This document shows positions 8,399-17,441 of a DNA stretch of 64,000 nucleotides, piece after piece. Source of the DNA: Streptomyces adustus (GTDB lineage: Bacteria; Actinomycetota; Actinomycetes; Streptomycetales; Streptomycetaceae); NCBI RefSeq assembly GCF_009377175.1, contig NZ_VJZD01000008.1:16971-80970 (forward strand), written 5' to 3'. Position numbers and translations under genes: made by a program. Within the stretch, counting starts at the first letter, position 1; each line of letters starts with the position of its first letter. The notes under the pieces were generated by a model. The model saw nothing but the letters and a program-made list of their open reading frames with translations, was not told the DNA's origin and did no database searches.

Positions 8399-10578
8399 GC
8401 GACCGGCCTTCCGTCCATGACGCGCTGTTCCTGCGCGGGCATGTTCGGCGGTGCCGACACCCCGCCCTTGCGGCGCAGTTTCTGCCAGCGCAGCCGACCG
8501 CCGGTCAGGGCCGTGATCCAGGACTGGAGCAGGACGACGTACATGAGCTGTCGGTAGAGGATCTGTTGGAGGGGCAGGGAGATGAGCGGGGTGAGGCGCT
8601 CACGGTCGAGGACGAAGGCGTAGGACGCGCAGACCACCTGGACGGCCAGGACGCCGAACCAGGCCAGGATCGTCTTCTGGGTGGGGCCGAAGAGCAGGCC
8701 GTAGACGAGGAACATGTCGATCAGGGGGGCCAGCAGCGGGGCCAGCACCATGAACAGGGAGACCAGCGGCAGGCCGACGCGGCCGAAGCGGCCGGACGGG
8801 CCGCGTTCGACGACTGCCTTGCGGTGCTTCCAGATCGCCTGCATGGTGCCGTACGACCAGCGGTAGCGCTGGGACCACAGTTGCTGCACCGACTCCGGGG
8901 CCTCGGTCCAGGCGCGGGCCTTCTCCGCGTAGACGACCTTCCAGCCGTCGCGGTGGATGGCCATGGTGATGTCGGTGTCCTCGGCGAGGGTGTCGTCGCT
9001 CATGCCGCCGACGCGTTCCAGCGCGGAGCGACGGAAGGCGCCGACCGCGCCGGGGATGGTGGGCATGCAGCGCAGGACGTCGTACATCCGGCGGTCGAGG
9101 TTGAAGCCCATCACGTACTCGATGTGCTGCCAGGCACCGATGAGGGTGTCCTTGTTGCCGACCTTGGCGTTGCCCGCGACCGCGCCCACCTTCCGGTCGG
9201 CGAAGGGCTGGACCAGCTCGCGGACGGTGGCCGGCTCGAAGACGGTGTCGCCGTCCATCATCACGATCAGGTCGTGACGGGCGTTGGCCAGGCCGCGGTT
9301 GAGCGCGGCCGGCTTGCCCGCGTTGAGCTGTCGGATCACCCGTACGTCGGGGAGGTTCAGGTCCTCGACGATGCGGGCGGTGCCGTCGCTGGAGCCGTCG
9401 TCGATGACGAGGATCTCGATGGGGTGCTCGCTCGCCGTCAGCGAACGGACCGTGCTCTCGATGCACTTGGCCTCGTTGTACGCCGGGACCAGCACCGACG
9501 CCGGTTCGGTGACCGGCTGTGGACCCCAACGGAACTTGCGGTGGCGGGTCTTGCGGGCGTGCAGGACGGACAGCAGCAGCATCAGGCCGAAGCGGGCCAG
9601 GACCAGGCCGCCGACGATGGCGAGGCCGACGACCAGGACGCCGGTCACGTCGTCGGAGGCCTGCACCAGGAAGATCCAGGCCTTGCCCCGCCACAGGTCG
9701 AGGCCGGTGACCGGGGTGTCCGCGTTGGGAGCCTGGAGTGCCTCGGTGAGGTTCTGGAACTGGTAGCCCTGGCCCTGGAGTTGTGGCAGATAGCGGTCGA
9801 GGGCCTGCACGGTCTGGTGGCGGTCGCCGCCGGAGTCGTGCATCAGGACGATCGCGCCCTTGCCGCCCTTGGGCGTGGCGTTGGCGATGATGGTGTCGGC
9901 GCCCGGCTTGCGCCAGTCCTCGCTGTCGATGTCGTTGACGACGGTGAGGTAGCCGCGTGCGCCGATGTACTTGGTGACCGGCCAGGACTTGTCGTCCATG
10001 GCGTCGGCGAAGGACGAGTAGGGCGGCCGGAAGAGCGAGCTGCGGATGCCGGCCGCGCCCGCGAGCGCGAGCTGGTTCTGCGACAGCTCCCAGTCGATGC
10101 GGCCCGTGGACTGGTAGGAGAGGTCGGGGTGGTTGAAGGTGTGCAGGCCGACCTCGTTCCCCTCGTCGATCATGCGCTGGACCAGCTCCGGGTAGCGGGA
10201 GGCCATGGTGCCGGTGACGAAGAAGACGGCGTGCGCGTGATGCTTCTTGAGGATGTCGAGGACCTTGGGGGTCCAGGTCGGGTCGGGGCCGTCGTCGAAG
10301 GTGAGGACGATGCGGTGGTCGGGCAGGCGCAGGCTGGTCTCCTTGCCGCCGCGGGTGTCGATCACCGGACCGCCGTCGAGGATCTTCTGCGGCACCTTGT
10401 CGGTGGACGCCTCGGGCCGGACCCGGAAGTCGGCGAGGATCTCGCTGTGCACATAGCCGCGCAGCATCAGCATCGCGAGCATCGCGCACAGCAGCAGGAG
10501 CGGGAGCAGGCTGCGCAGCGGCAGCCGTCGCCGGCCGGCCGCCCGTTTCGCGGAGCGGCGGTTGGAACGGGATGCCAT
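8395..10578 (-). CDS. matB: Bifunctional polysaccharide deacetylase / processive glycosyltransferase (MatB-like)
   Basis: 727 residues. An N-terminal membrane anchor leads into an extracytoplasmic NodB-type deacetylase domain, with TFDDGPD near residue 92, HTFNHP near 146 and RPPY. A second membrane segment follows, then a family 2 glycosyltransferase with VPAYNE (about 363), DDGSSDGT, MDGDT, LAEDTDIT and the processive-synthase motif QRYRW (about 569), and finally more membrane helices. The architecture joins the roles of PgaC (polymer synthesis) and PgaB/IcaB (N-deacetylation). In Streptomyces coelicolor and lividans the mat genes control mycelial aggregation through a PNAG-like surface glycan. 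The start shares one base with the matA stop. Confidence 0.9.
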   Translation of the reverse strand: MASRSNRRSAKRAAGRRRLPLRSLLPLLLLCAMLAMLMLRGYVHSEILADFRVRPEASTDKVPQKILDGGPVIDTRGGKETSLRLPDHRIVLTFDDGPDPTWTPKVLDILKKHHAHAVFFVTGTMASRYPELVQRMIDEGNEVGLHTFNHPDLSYQSTGRIDWELSQNQLALAGAAGIRSSLFRPPYSSFADAMDDKSWPVTKYIGARGYLTVVNDIDSEDWRKPGADTIIANATPKGGKGAIVLMHDSGGDRHQTVQALDRYLPQLQGQGYQFQNLTEALQAPNADTPVTGLDLWRGKAWIFLVQASDDVTGVLVVGLAIVGGLVLARFGLMLLLSVLHARKTRHRKFRWGPQPVTEPASVLVPAYNEAKCIESTVRSLTASEHPIEILVIDDGSSDGTARIVEDLNLPDVRVIRQLNAGKPAALNRGLANARHDLIVMMDGDTVFEPATVRELVQPFADRKVGAVAGNAKVGNKDTLIGAWQHIEYVMGFNLDRRMYDVLRCMPTIPGAVGAFRRSALERVGGMSDDTLAEDTDITMAIHRDGWKVVYAEKARAWTEAPESVQQLWSQRYRWSYGTMQAIWKHRKAVVERGPSGRFGRVGLPLVSLFMVLAPLLAPLIDMFLVYGLLFGPTQKTILAWFGVLAVQVVCASYAFVLDRERLTPLISLPLQQILYRQLMYVVLLQSWITALTGGRLRWQKLRRKGGVSAPPNMPAQEQRVMDGRPVA

Positions 10579-11660
10579 CAGAGGACGTTCTCCGTGTGCG
10601 AGGACGAGTTCGAGGAGGCGGCGCCCGACCGGACGGGGACCGGGTCCGGTGCTGCCTGTGCGACCGGGTGCGCCGCGCCGGAGTCCGGGCTCGCCGGAGG
10701 CGTGGGCGAGGGCGAGCCGTCGCCCGGCACGGACGGGGACGGGGACGAGACGACCGGCGGGGACGACTCCGTCACCGGGTTCTTGGAACTCGTGCTGGGA
10801 CTGGGCTTCGCGGAGGCGCTGGCCGACGACCGGGGCTTCGCGGAGGCGCTCGGGCTGCCGCTGCGGCCGGACGCGCTGGGCTTCGGGCCGGTGCCCGAGG
10901 CGGTGGCCGCACCGCCGGGCGAGGTCACGCCCGGTGCCGGAGCGCCGGGACCGGCGTGCGTCGGACGGGACTTGGCGCTGGGCGCCGGGGAGGTGTCGAC
11001 CTGGCCGGCGGGCTTGTCGTCCTTGCCCGGGACCGGGACCGGAAGCCAGGGCGCGGTGGAGTTGCCCGACAGTAGGGTGACGACGATGACGGCGGCGTAG
11101 GCCGCGCAGGCGAGCCCCACGGCGATGCCGAGCCGTCTGAAGGTGCGGCTGCGCCGCCCCGACTCGTCCACGAACACCGGCGCGTCGGAGGGCTCGGGTC
11201 CGCCGTCCTTGGCGGCCCGCGCGGTCGCCTCGCCGAACTGGACGGCGTCCATCGAGACGGTCACCTCGTCCGGGTCGTGCTCGTTCCCGTGCTCCGCCGC
11301 CGATGCCCGCGACTCGCTCCAGGGGTCGTGGACGGCCGGCGGCGTGGCGCCGCCCGCCGACGACAGGATCTCGGCCCCGGGCCGTAAGCCCGTGCCCAGC
11401 CCTGCGTCGGGTCCGGTCGCGGGTGTCGAGATCCGGGCCCGGCCGCCGTGACGGCCGACCCGCCGCGCACCGGGGGCCGATCCAGGCCGCTCCGAAGGCG
11501 GTCCGGTTCGTTCCCCGGACGGTCCGATTCGTTCCGGAGGAGCCCCGGTTCTGCCGGTTTCCAAATAGCTCTGAGCGTTCTCCCCCGTCGACTGGTGGTC
11601 ATGGCTCACCGATGCTCCGGCGGGCCGTTCCGGTTGGGCGTCTTTCCGCCACTTTTTCAC
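10578..11660 (-). CDS. matA: MatA-like single-pass membrane protein with disordered Ser/Pro-rich tail
   Basis: 360 residues. A hydrophilic cytosolic N-terminus rich in Gly, Arg and Pro leads to one membrane segment at about residues 170-192 (LGIAVGLACAAYAAVIVVTLL). The external tail of about 165 residues is Ser/Pro/Ala/Lys-rich and low in complexity, with SPSPS and SASAKP runs. No catalytic domain is visible. It precedes matB with a one-base overlap (TGATG), the order known for mat genes. A scaffold or regulator of glycan assembly is plausible. The GTG at 11660 is chosen because GGGGGAAG lies seven bases before it. Confidence 0.8.
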   Translation of the reverse strand: MKKWRKDAQPERPAGASVSHDHQSTGENAQSYLETGRTGAPPERIGPSGERTGPPSERPGSAPGARRVGRHGGRARISTPATGPDAGLGTGLRPGAEILSSAGGATPPAVHDPWSESRASAAEHGNEHDPDEVTVSMDAVQFGEATARAAKDGGPEPSDAPVFVDESGRRSRTFRRLGIAVGLACAAYAAVIVVTLLSGNSTAPWLPVPVPGKDDKPAGQVDTSPAPSAKSRPTHAGPGAPAPGVTSPGGAATASGTGPKPSASGRSGSPSASAKPRSSASASAKPSPSTSSKNPVTESSPPVVSSPSPSVPGDGSPSPTPPASPDSGAAHPVAQAAPDPVPVRSGAASSNSSSHTENVL

Positions 11661-11817
11661 GTGCGCACTTCCCCCCACGGGACAGTTCCGGAAGCGCGTA
11701 CGAAGCCGAGCACCCGCCGCCGAACCGGGCCCCCACCCGATTCGAACGCGCCCCATTACCACACCGTGCTCAGACCATCGAATGTAGCGCACAGGCGTGA
11801 TCCATGTGCGCAGCGTG

Positions 11818-12789
11818 TCAGGTGTGGGCCCCAATCGTATCTTCGTCAATGGCCGGAACCCATCCGTCCGTTGGTCGGCTGAGCCATCTCTCCCGGGCGG
11901 CGATCTCGTCCGCGGCCTGCCGAAGAGCGTCAAATCCCGGATGGACCAGCCCCTTTCGCCACACGAGCGACACGGGCGACAAGGGGACCGGATCGACGAG
12001 CGGCCGCAGCACCGTCCCAGGCATGGCCGGAAAGCCCACTACGGCCAGAATGGGGTTTCGCAACTTCGCCATGATCCGTCGGAACTCCTCGTCCCCCACC
12101 GCGAGGGGTGCGGGAGCCGCGATCCGGATCCCCCGGCATTCGAACAGACGGTGCGCGAGGTCCGTCCACTCCGTCGTGCGCGGGTTGCCCGCGCCGGCGT
12201 ACACCGTCTCGCCCGCCAGCTCGGCCAGCGGCACCTCGGCCAGCGCCGCCAGCCGGTGGTCCTCGGGCAGCACGACCGCCATCGGCTCGTACCGCACGAG
12301 CCGGTGCTCCAGCCGGGACCGCAGCGCCGGGTCGAGGCCGGCGAACCGCCCGAACGAGACATCGAGCCGCCCGGCCACCATCTCCCCCGCCGCCCCGGCG
12401 AGGCCGCTCTCGTAGCGGGCCATCAGCTCCAGATCGGGGGCGAGTTCACGGGCCCGGTACAGCACCCGGCGCGCGGTGGGCTGGTCGGGGAAGTTGAGGT
12501 CCACCAGCAGCGGCCGGGCCTGCCCGAAGGCGCCGAGCAGGTCGTCCTGCGCCTGGAGCGCCCGGCGCGCCAGCGGCACCAGCCGCTCGCCGTCGCCGGT
12601 CAGCGTCACCTGCCGGGTGGTGCGCACCAGCAGCTCGGCCCCCAACTCCCGTTCCAGCCGCCGCACGTCGCGGCTGAGCGCCTGCTGGGCGACGTAGAGT
12701 CGGGCCGCGGCGCGGGTGAAGTGCAGTTCCTCGGCGACGGCGAGGAACGCGCGCAGGAGCCTGGGGTCGAGGTGTCGGGGAGCGGGCAT
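11818..12789 (-). CDS. LysR-family transcription regulator
   Basis: 323 residues. The N-terminal winged helix-turn-helix is LLRAFLAVAEELHFTRAAARL-type, continuing with LERELGAELLVRTTRQVTLT. The C-terminal two-lobe effector domain includes DVSFGRFAGLDPALRSRLEHR and PMAVVLPEDHRLA. The gene is divergent from an MFS transporter gene 83 bases away, the standard arrangement in which a LysR protein controls its neighbour and itself from the shared intergenic region. The effector is unknown. Confidence 0.9.
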   Translation of the reverse strand: MPAPRHLDPRLLRAFLAVAEELHFTRAAARLYVAQQALSRDVRRLERELGAELLVRTTRQVTLTGDGERLVPLARRALQAQDDLLGAFGQARPLLVDLNFPDQPTARRVLYRARELAPDLELMARYESGLAGAAGEMVAGRLDVSFGRFAGLDPALRSRLEHRLVRYEPMAVVLPEDHRLAALAEVPLAELAGETVYAGAGNPRTTEWTDLAHRLFECRGIRIAAPAPLAVGDEEFRRIMAKLRNPILAVVGFPAMPGTVLRPLVDPVPLSPVSLVWRKGLVHPGFDALRQAADEIAARERWLSRPTDGWVPAIDEDTIGAHT

Positions 12790-12872
12790 CCGGTGAACTT
12801 ACAACAGGAGTGCGTGAATCGGCCCGCGGAAGGTGTTGGACCCGTCGGCGGGGCCGGCGCCACCGTTGATCC

Positions 12873-14159
12873 ATGCCGCAGCCCAGTCCCCGCGACACCC
12901 CCGAGGGGGTTCCGCTCTGGACCGTCACCGCCGATGCCGTCGTCGCCGTCGACTTCGCCTCCCGCCGCCGCGTCCGCCCGCCCGGCCCCTATCGCAGGCT
13001 CTTCGCCCGCCCCGGCACCTGCGCGTTCACCGCCGGGAACCTGATCGCCCGGCTGCCGATGGGCATGTTCAGCGTGAGCGCGGTCGTGATGATCGCGGGC
13101 ACCCGGGGCTCGTACGCCCTCGCCGGTGCCGTCACCGCGACCGGGCTCGCCGCGACCGCGCTGGTCGCGCCCTGGATCGCCCGGCTCGTGGACCGGCACG
13201 GCCAGGCCCGGGTCGCCGTGCCCGCCACGCTGTTCGCGGCGCTGGGCTCCCTGGCGCTGGTGCTGTGCGTGCGTCGCGACGCCCCGGACTGGACCCTGTT
13301 CGCCGCCTACGCGGCCACCGCGACGACCCCCAACACCGGCGGTATGTCGCGCGCCCGCTGGGCGCATCTGCTGGCGGACACGCCGGAGGCGCTGCACACC
13401 GCGAACTCCTTCGAGCAGGCCGCGGACGAGCTGTGCTTCATGCTCGGCCCGGTCCTCGCGGCCTTCCTGTGCGGGGCCTTCTTCCCGGAGGCGGGGACGC
13501 TGACCGGGGTGGCGCTGCTGGTGACCGGGGTGCTCGTCTTCGCCGCCCAGCGTGCCACCCAGCCGCCGCCGCACCGCACCCCCACGGCCCGTTCCCCGCT
13601 GCGCGCCGCCGGTATGCCCCCGCTGCTCGCGGTGTGCCTGGCCACGGGCGCGGTCTTCGGGTCGACGGAGGTCGTCACGATCGCGTTCGCCGACGCGCAC
13701 GGACACCGTGCCGCGGCGGGCGTGGTGCTCGCCCTCCAGGCGGCCGGTTCGTGCGTGGCGGGGCTGGTGTACGGGTCGCTGAAGCCGTCCGGGCCTGCCG
13801 AGTGGCGCCACCCCTGGTGTCTGGCCGCGATGACGGCGATGCTGACGCTGCCGCTGCTCGCGGCGACGCTGACCGGATCGTCCGCGCTGCTGGCGGTGGC
13901 GCTGTTCGCCGCCGGGACGGCCACCGCCCCCACGATGATCACCACGATGGCGCTGGTGCAGGAGCGCACCCCCGAGGGCCGTCTCAACGAGGGCATGACA
14001 CTCGCGGTGACCGGCCTGCTCGGCGGTATCGCCTGCGGCAGCGCGGCCGGCGGCTGGATGTCCGAGCACGCCGCTCCGGCGGCCGGGTTCGGGGTGCCGG
14101 TCACCGCGGCCGCGGTGGCCCTGCTGATCTCCCTCGCCCATCAGACCTTCGGCGAGTGA
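12873..14159 (+). CDS. MFS transporter, probable exporter
   Basis: 428 residues with about 11-12 hydrophobic segments after a 45-residue polar N-terminus. MFS hallmarks include ARLVDRHGQARVAV in the loop between helices 2 and 3 and an internal repeat of the two six-helix halves. It fits the drug/metabolite efflux type rather than sugar uptake. The ATG at 12873 lies 83 bases from the divergent LysR gene, which probably regulates it. Substrate unknown. Confidence 0.85.
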   Translation: MPQPSPRDTPEGVPLWTVTADAVVAVDFASRRRVRPPGPYRRLFARPGTCAFTAGNLIARLPMGMFSVSAVVMIAGTRGSYALAGAVTATGLAATALVAPWIARLVDRHGQARVAVPATLFAALGSLALVLCVRRDAPDWTLFAAYAATATTPNTGGMSRARWAHLLADTPEALHTANSFEQAADELCFMLGPVLAAFLCGAFFPEAGTLTGVALLVTGVLVFAAQRATQPPPHRTPTARSPLRAAGMPPLLAVCLATGAVFGSTEVVTIAFADAHGHRAAAGVVLALQAAGSCVAGLVYGSLKPSGPAEWRHPWCLAAMTAMLTLPLLAATLTGSSALLAVALFAAGTATAPTMITTMALVQERTPEGRLNEGMTLAVTGLLGGIACGSAAGGWMSEHAAPAAGFGVPVTAAAVALLISLAHQTFGE

Positions 14160-14229
14160 CACACCGTAACCGCACCGCTCCCGCACCGGACCCGTCCCGA
14201 TCCGCACGAGGCAATTCCCGCGCACCCCA

Positions 14230-14258
14230 TTGACGTGTCCACAGCCGCCACCTACCTT
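14230..14258 (+). promoter_or_regulatory. Promoter of the alpha-xylosidase operon
   Basis: TTGACG (14230-14235), 17 bases, then TACCTT (14253-14258): a good housekeeping-type -35/-10 pair. The predicted start of transcription is near 14265, inside the adjoining 18-base palindrome, which is classic repressor placement. Confidence 0.55.
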
Positions 14259-14262
14259 CCCC

Positions 14263-14280
14263 CGTCGAAGCGCTTCGACG
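14263..14280. promoter_or_regulatory. LacI-family operator O1 (18-base perfect palindrome)
   Basis: CGTCGAAGCGCTTCGACG is a perfect 18-base palindrome with the central GCGC typical of LacI-family operators. It overlaps the predicted transcription start of the operon, whose fifth gene encodes a LacI-type repressor. Confidence 0.7.
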
Positions 14281-14287
14281 TCACGCA

Positions 14288-14301
14288 TCGAATCGATTCG
14301 A
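14288..14301. promoter_or_regulatory. Second operator-like palindrome O2
   Basis: TCGAATCGATTCGA, a perfect 14-base palindrome, lies about two helical turns (23 bases centre to centre) after O1. It is itself enclosed by TCACGC/GCGTGA (14281-14286 and 14311-14316). It shares the TCGAA/TTCGA half-sites of O1, so it is probably bound by the same repressor. Confidence 0.55.
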
Positions 14302-14354
14302 CGGTTCCTCGCGTGACACCCCCGATGCCCATCCGACTCCCCAGGAGACACGGG

Positions 14355-15650
14355 ATGTTGACGACACGAAGGCGTGTGGTGGCGAGTGCGGTGATCCTGA
14401 CCGGATCACTGCTCCTGACCTCCTGCGGCGGCTCCGACGGCGGCTCGTCCGGCGACGGCAAGACCCTGAAGCTGTGGCACTACGAGGCCCCGAACAGCGC
14501 GATGGGCGCGGCCTGGAACGAGGCCATCAAGGAGTTCGAGGCCTCGCATCCGGGCGTGAAGGTGAAGTACGAGGAGAAGAGCTTCGAACAGATCCAGAAG
14601 ACCGCCCAGATGGTCCTGAACTCCTCCGACACCCCCGACCTCATGGAGTACAACAAGGGCAACGCGACGGCGGGCCTGCTCTCCAAGCAGGGCCTGCTGA
14701 CCGACCTGAGCACGGAGGCCGCCAAGCGCGGCTGGGACAAGAAGCTCAGCGCGGGCGTCGCCACCACCAGCCGCTACGACGCCCAGGGCGTCATGGGCTC
14801 CGGCAAGTGGTACGGCGTACCCAACTACGCCGAGTACACGATGGTGTTCTACAACAAGGACCTGTTCGCCAAGTACAAGCTCGCCGAGCCCAAGTCGGTC
14901 GACGAACTGACCGCCGCGATGGACGTGTTCGTCAAGAACAAGGTGACCCCGCTGGCGAACGCGGGCGCCGAGTACCTCGCCCAGCAGTACCTGTACCAGC
15001 TCGCCCTGTCCCAGGCCGACCGCTCCTGGGTGGACTCCTACGAGCTGTACAAGGGCAAGACCGACTTCCACGACCAGGCCTGGACCTACGCGGCGACCAC
15101 CTTCGCCGACTGGGTGAAGAAGGGCTACATCGCCAAGACCTCCAGCGGCACCAAGGCCGAGGAGGCGGGCGTCTCCTTCATCCAGGGCAAGGCGCCGATC
15201 CTGTTCTCCGGGAGCTGGTGGTACGGCCGGTTCCAGGACGAGGTCAAGTTCGACTGGGGCAGCTTCCTGTGGCCCGGCTCGAACCTGACCCTCGGCTCCG
15301 GCGGAAACCTGTGGGTGGTCCCCAAGAACGCCAAGAACAAGGAGCTCGCCTACGACTTCATCGACATCACCATGTCGAAGAAGATCCAGAACCTGCTCGG
15401 CAACAAGGGCGGTGTCCCGGTGGCCGCCGACGCGAGCGCGGTGACCGACCCGAAGTCGCAGCAGCTCATCACCAACTTCAACACCCTGTCGGGACGGGAC
15501 GGCCTGGCCTTCTACCCGGACTGGCCGGTGCCCGGCTTCTACGACGTCCTGGTCTCCGAGACCCAGAAGCTGATCACGGGCAGCGCGACGCCGGACGCCT
15601 ACCTCGACGCCCTCCAGAAGGCGTACGACAACGGCGTACCGAAGAAATGA
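14355..15650 (+). CDS. Sugar ABC transporter substrate-binding lipoprotein
   Basis: 431 residues. A lipoprotein signal ends in the lipobox LLTSC with Cys24. The mature part has the family 1 extracellular solute-binding fold, for example LKLWHYEAPNSAMGAAWNEA, EYTMVFYNKDLF, GSWWYGRFQD and KAYDNGVPKK at the end. It captures an oligosaccharide outside the membrane and delivers it to the two permeases encoded immediately after it. The ATG at 14355 follows AGGAGA; the longer open frame upstream is rejected because the promoter and operators lie in it. The gene shares ATGA with the next one. The enzymes downstream suggest an alpha-xyloside such as a xyloglucan fragment. Confidence 0.9.
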   Translation: MLTTRRRVVASAVILTGSLLLTSCGGSDGGSSGDGKTLKLWHYEAPNSAMGAAWNEAIKEFEASHPGVKVKYEEKSFEQIQKTAQMVLNSSDTPDLMEYNKGNATAGLLSKQGLLTDLSTEAAKRGWDKKLSAGVATTSRYDAQGVMGSGKWYGVPNYAEYTMVFYNKDLFAKYKLAEPKSVDELTAAMDVFVKNKVTPLANAGAEYLAQQYLYQLALSQADRSWVDSYELYKGKTDFHDQAWTYAATTFADWVKKGYIAKTSSGTKAEEAGVSFIQGKAPILFSGSWWYGRFQDEVKFDWGSFLWPGSNLTLGSGGNLWVVPKNAKNKELAYDFIDITMSKKIQNLLGNKGGVPVAADASAVTDPKSQQLITNFNTLSGRDGLAFYPDWPVPGFYDVLVSETQKLITGSATPDAYLDALQKAYDNGVPKK

Positions 15651-16612
15651 CGGTCACCGTCGAACGGAGCGCGCGGGCGGTCGGCAGGGGCGAAGCCCCC
15701 CGGCCCCCGCGCCGCCCCCGCGACTCCTACGCACTGTTCCTCGTCCCGGGCGCGCTCGCCTTCCTCGCGGTCGTCGTCGTGCCGTTCCTGATGAACACCG
15801 GTGTGAGCTTCACCGACTGGCAGGGGGTGGGCAGCCCCACCTGGTCCGGGCTCGCCAACTACCGCGAGCTGCTGGACGACACCGAGTTCTGGGCGTCGTT
15901 CCGGCACAGCCTGTTCATGGTCGTCGCCATGGCGGTCCTGCCGACCGGGCTCGGACTCGTCCTGGCCGCCGCCCTGTTCGACTACGTCGGCAAGCACTTC
16001 GGCAGCCGGGTCGTCGCCGTGCTGCGCGCCTGCTTCTACCTGCCGCAGGTGCTGCCGATCGCGGTCGCGGGCATCGTCTGGAGCTGGATCCTCGCCCCCG
16101 ACAACGGCTCGCTCAACGCCCTGCTGAAGGCCGTGGGCCTGGGCTCCTGGCAGCGGGACTGGCTGGGCGACCCCGACCTCGCGCTCTACAGCGTGATGGG
16201 GGTGATGGTGTGGGTGCAGCTCGGCTTCCCGCTGGTGGTCTTCATGGCCGGGCTGCAACGCGTCGACCCCGAGCTGTACGAGGCCGCCGAGCTGGACGGC
16301 GCCGGCTGGTGGCGCCGCTTCTGGCACATCACGCTGCCGCAGATCCGGCCGGAGACGTATGTCGTGCTGACCTGGTGCTCGATCGCCGCGCTCAAGGTGT
16401 TCGGCGCGGTGTACGTGCTCACCAAGGGCGGTCCCGGCGGCGCGACCGACGTGCCCTCGTACTTCTCCTTCGCCACGTTCTTCGAGAAGACCCAGGTCGG
16501 CTACGGCGCCGCGATCTCCACCGTGCTGACCGTGATCATCCTCGCCCTCTCGCTGGTCGGGCTGAAGCTCCAGACCCGTGCGGAGGACGCGGAGGAAGGG
16601 GTGCGGACATGA
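15647..16612 (+). CDS. Sugar ABC transporter permease (MalF type)
   Basis: 321 residues, six predicted membrane helices after a basic cytosolic N-terminus. The EAA coupling loop is YEAAELDGAGWWRRFWHITLPQIRP-like, near residues 206-230. It overlaps both neighbours by four bases (ATGA). It forms the inner-membrane channel with the next gene product. No ATP-binding subunit is encoded in the operon; Streptomyces sugar importers of this class commonly share the ATPase MsiK. Confidence 0.9.
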   Translation: MTVTVERSARAVGRGEAPRPPRRPRDSYALFLVPGALAFLAVVVVPFLMNTGVSFTDWQGVGSPTWSGLANYRELLDDTEFWASFRHSLFMVVAMAVLPTGLGLVLAAALFDYVGKHFGSRVVAVLRACFYLPQVLPIAVAGIVWSWILAPDNGSLNALLKAVGLGSWQRDWLGDPDLALYSVMGVMVWVQLGFPLVVFMAGLQRVDPELYEAAELDGAGWWRRFWHITLPQIRPETYVVLTWCSIAALKVFGAVYVLTKGGPGGATDVPSYFSFATFFEKTQVGYGAAISTVLTVIILALSLVGLKLQTRAEDAEEGVRT

Positions 16613-17430
16613 CCGCCCTGCGCCGTTACCCGGTCCTCGCGGCCCTGTGCCTGGCCGCCCTGTTCATGGTCGTGCCGTTCGTCGTCGTCGCCCTCAACGC
16701 CGTGAAGTCGCCGACGGAGTACTCCCAGAACGGCCCCCTGAGCCTCCCCGACGGTCTCTATCTGGACGGCCTGAAGGATTTCTGGGAGCGCGTCGACTAC
16801 AGCCAGAAGCTGGTCAACTCGGTGCTGATCAGCGGCTGCGTGGCCGTGGGAGCGGCCGTCCTGTCGGTGCTGAACGCGTACGCGATCGGCATCGGCCGCA
16901 TCAAGGGCCGCACCTGGGTGCTGGCCTTCTTCGTCCTGGCGAACATGCTGCCGCAGGAGGCACTGGTCTACCCGGTGTACTACCTCAGCAAGCAGGCCGG
17001 TCTGTACGACACCAGGCTGAGCGTGATCATCGTGTTCACGGTGATCCAGGCGGCGTTCGGCACGTACCTGCTCTCCTCCGTCCTCGGCCGGTTCCCGCGC
17101 GAGATCATCGAGGCGGCCCGGATCGACGGCGCGAGCAGGTGGCAGGTGCTGTGGCGGATCGTCGTCCCGGTCAGCCGCCCCACCATCGGCGTGCTCCTCG
17201 TCTTCTTCTTCATCTGGACGTGGAACGAGTTCCTGCTCCCCCTGGTGATGCTGATCTCCAACGACAACCAGACCGTGTCGGTGGCCCTCGGCGTCCTCCA
17301 GGGCCAGCGCCTGATGGACGCCACGATGACCAACGCGGCGGCGCTGCTGGGCGTGCTGCCCGCGCTCGTGTTCTTCCTCGTCTTCCAGCGGACCCTCACC
17401 CGCGGCATCGCCGTGGGTGCCGTCAAGTAA
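16609..17430 (+). CDS. Sugar ABC transporter permease (MalG type)
   Basis: 273 residues with six membrane helices. The EAA loop reads EAARIDGASRWQVLWRIVVP, near residues 168-187, and the C-terminus ends GIAVGAVK as is normal for the MalG class. The start lies in an ATGA overlap with the first permease. It completes the membrane part of the importer. Eleven bases separate its stop from the alpha-xylosidase start. Confidence 0.9.
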   Translation: MTALRRYPVLAALCLAALFMVVPFVVVALNAVKSPTEYSQNGPLSLPDGLYLDGLKDFWERVDYSQKLVNSVLISGCVAVGAAVLSVLNAYAIGIGRIKGRTWVLAFFVLANMLPQEALVYPVYYLSKQAGLYDTRLSVIIVFTVIQAAFGTYLLSSVLGRFPREIIEAARIDGASRWQVLWRIVVPVSRPTIGVLLVFFFIWTWNEFLLPLVMLISNDNQTVSVALGVLQGQRLMDATMTNAAALLGVLPALVFFLVFQRTLTRGIAVGAVK

Positions 17431-17441
17431 GGACCCCCCAC

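Noticed and set aside
8320..11100. Plus-strand 926-residue frame across matA-matB
   Set aside because: Antisense of the NodB/GT2 gene with clear catalytic motifs.
14235..14354. Upstream GTG extension of the first sugar-binding protein
   Set aside because: It would place the -10 element and both operator palindromes inside the coding region and put 40 residues before a perfect lipoprotein signal.
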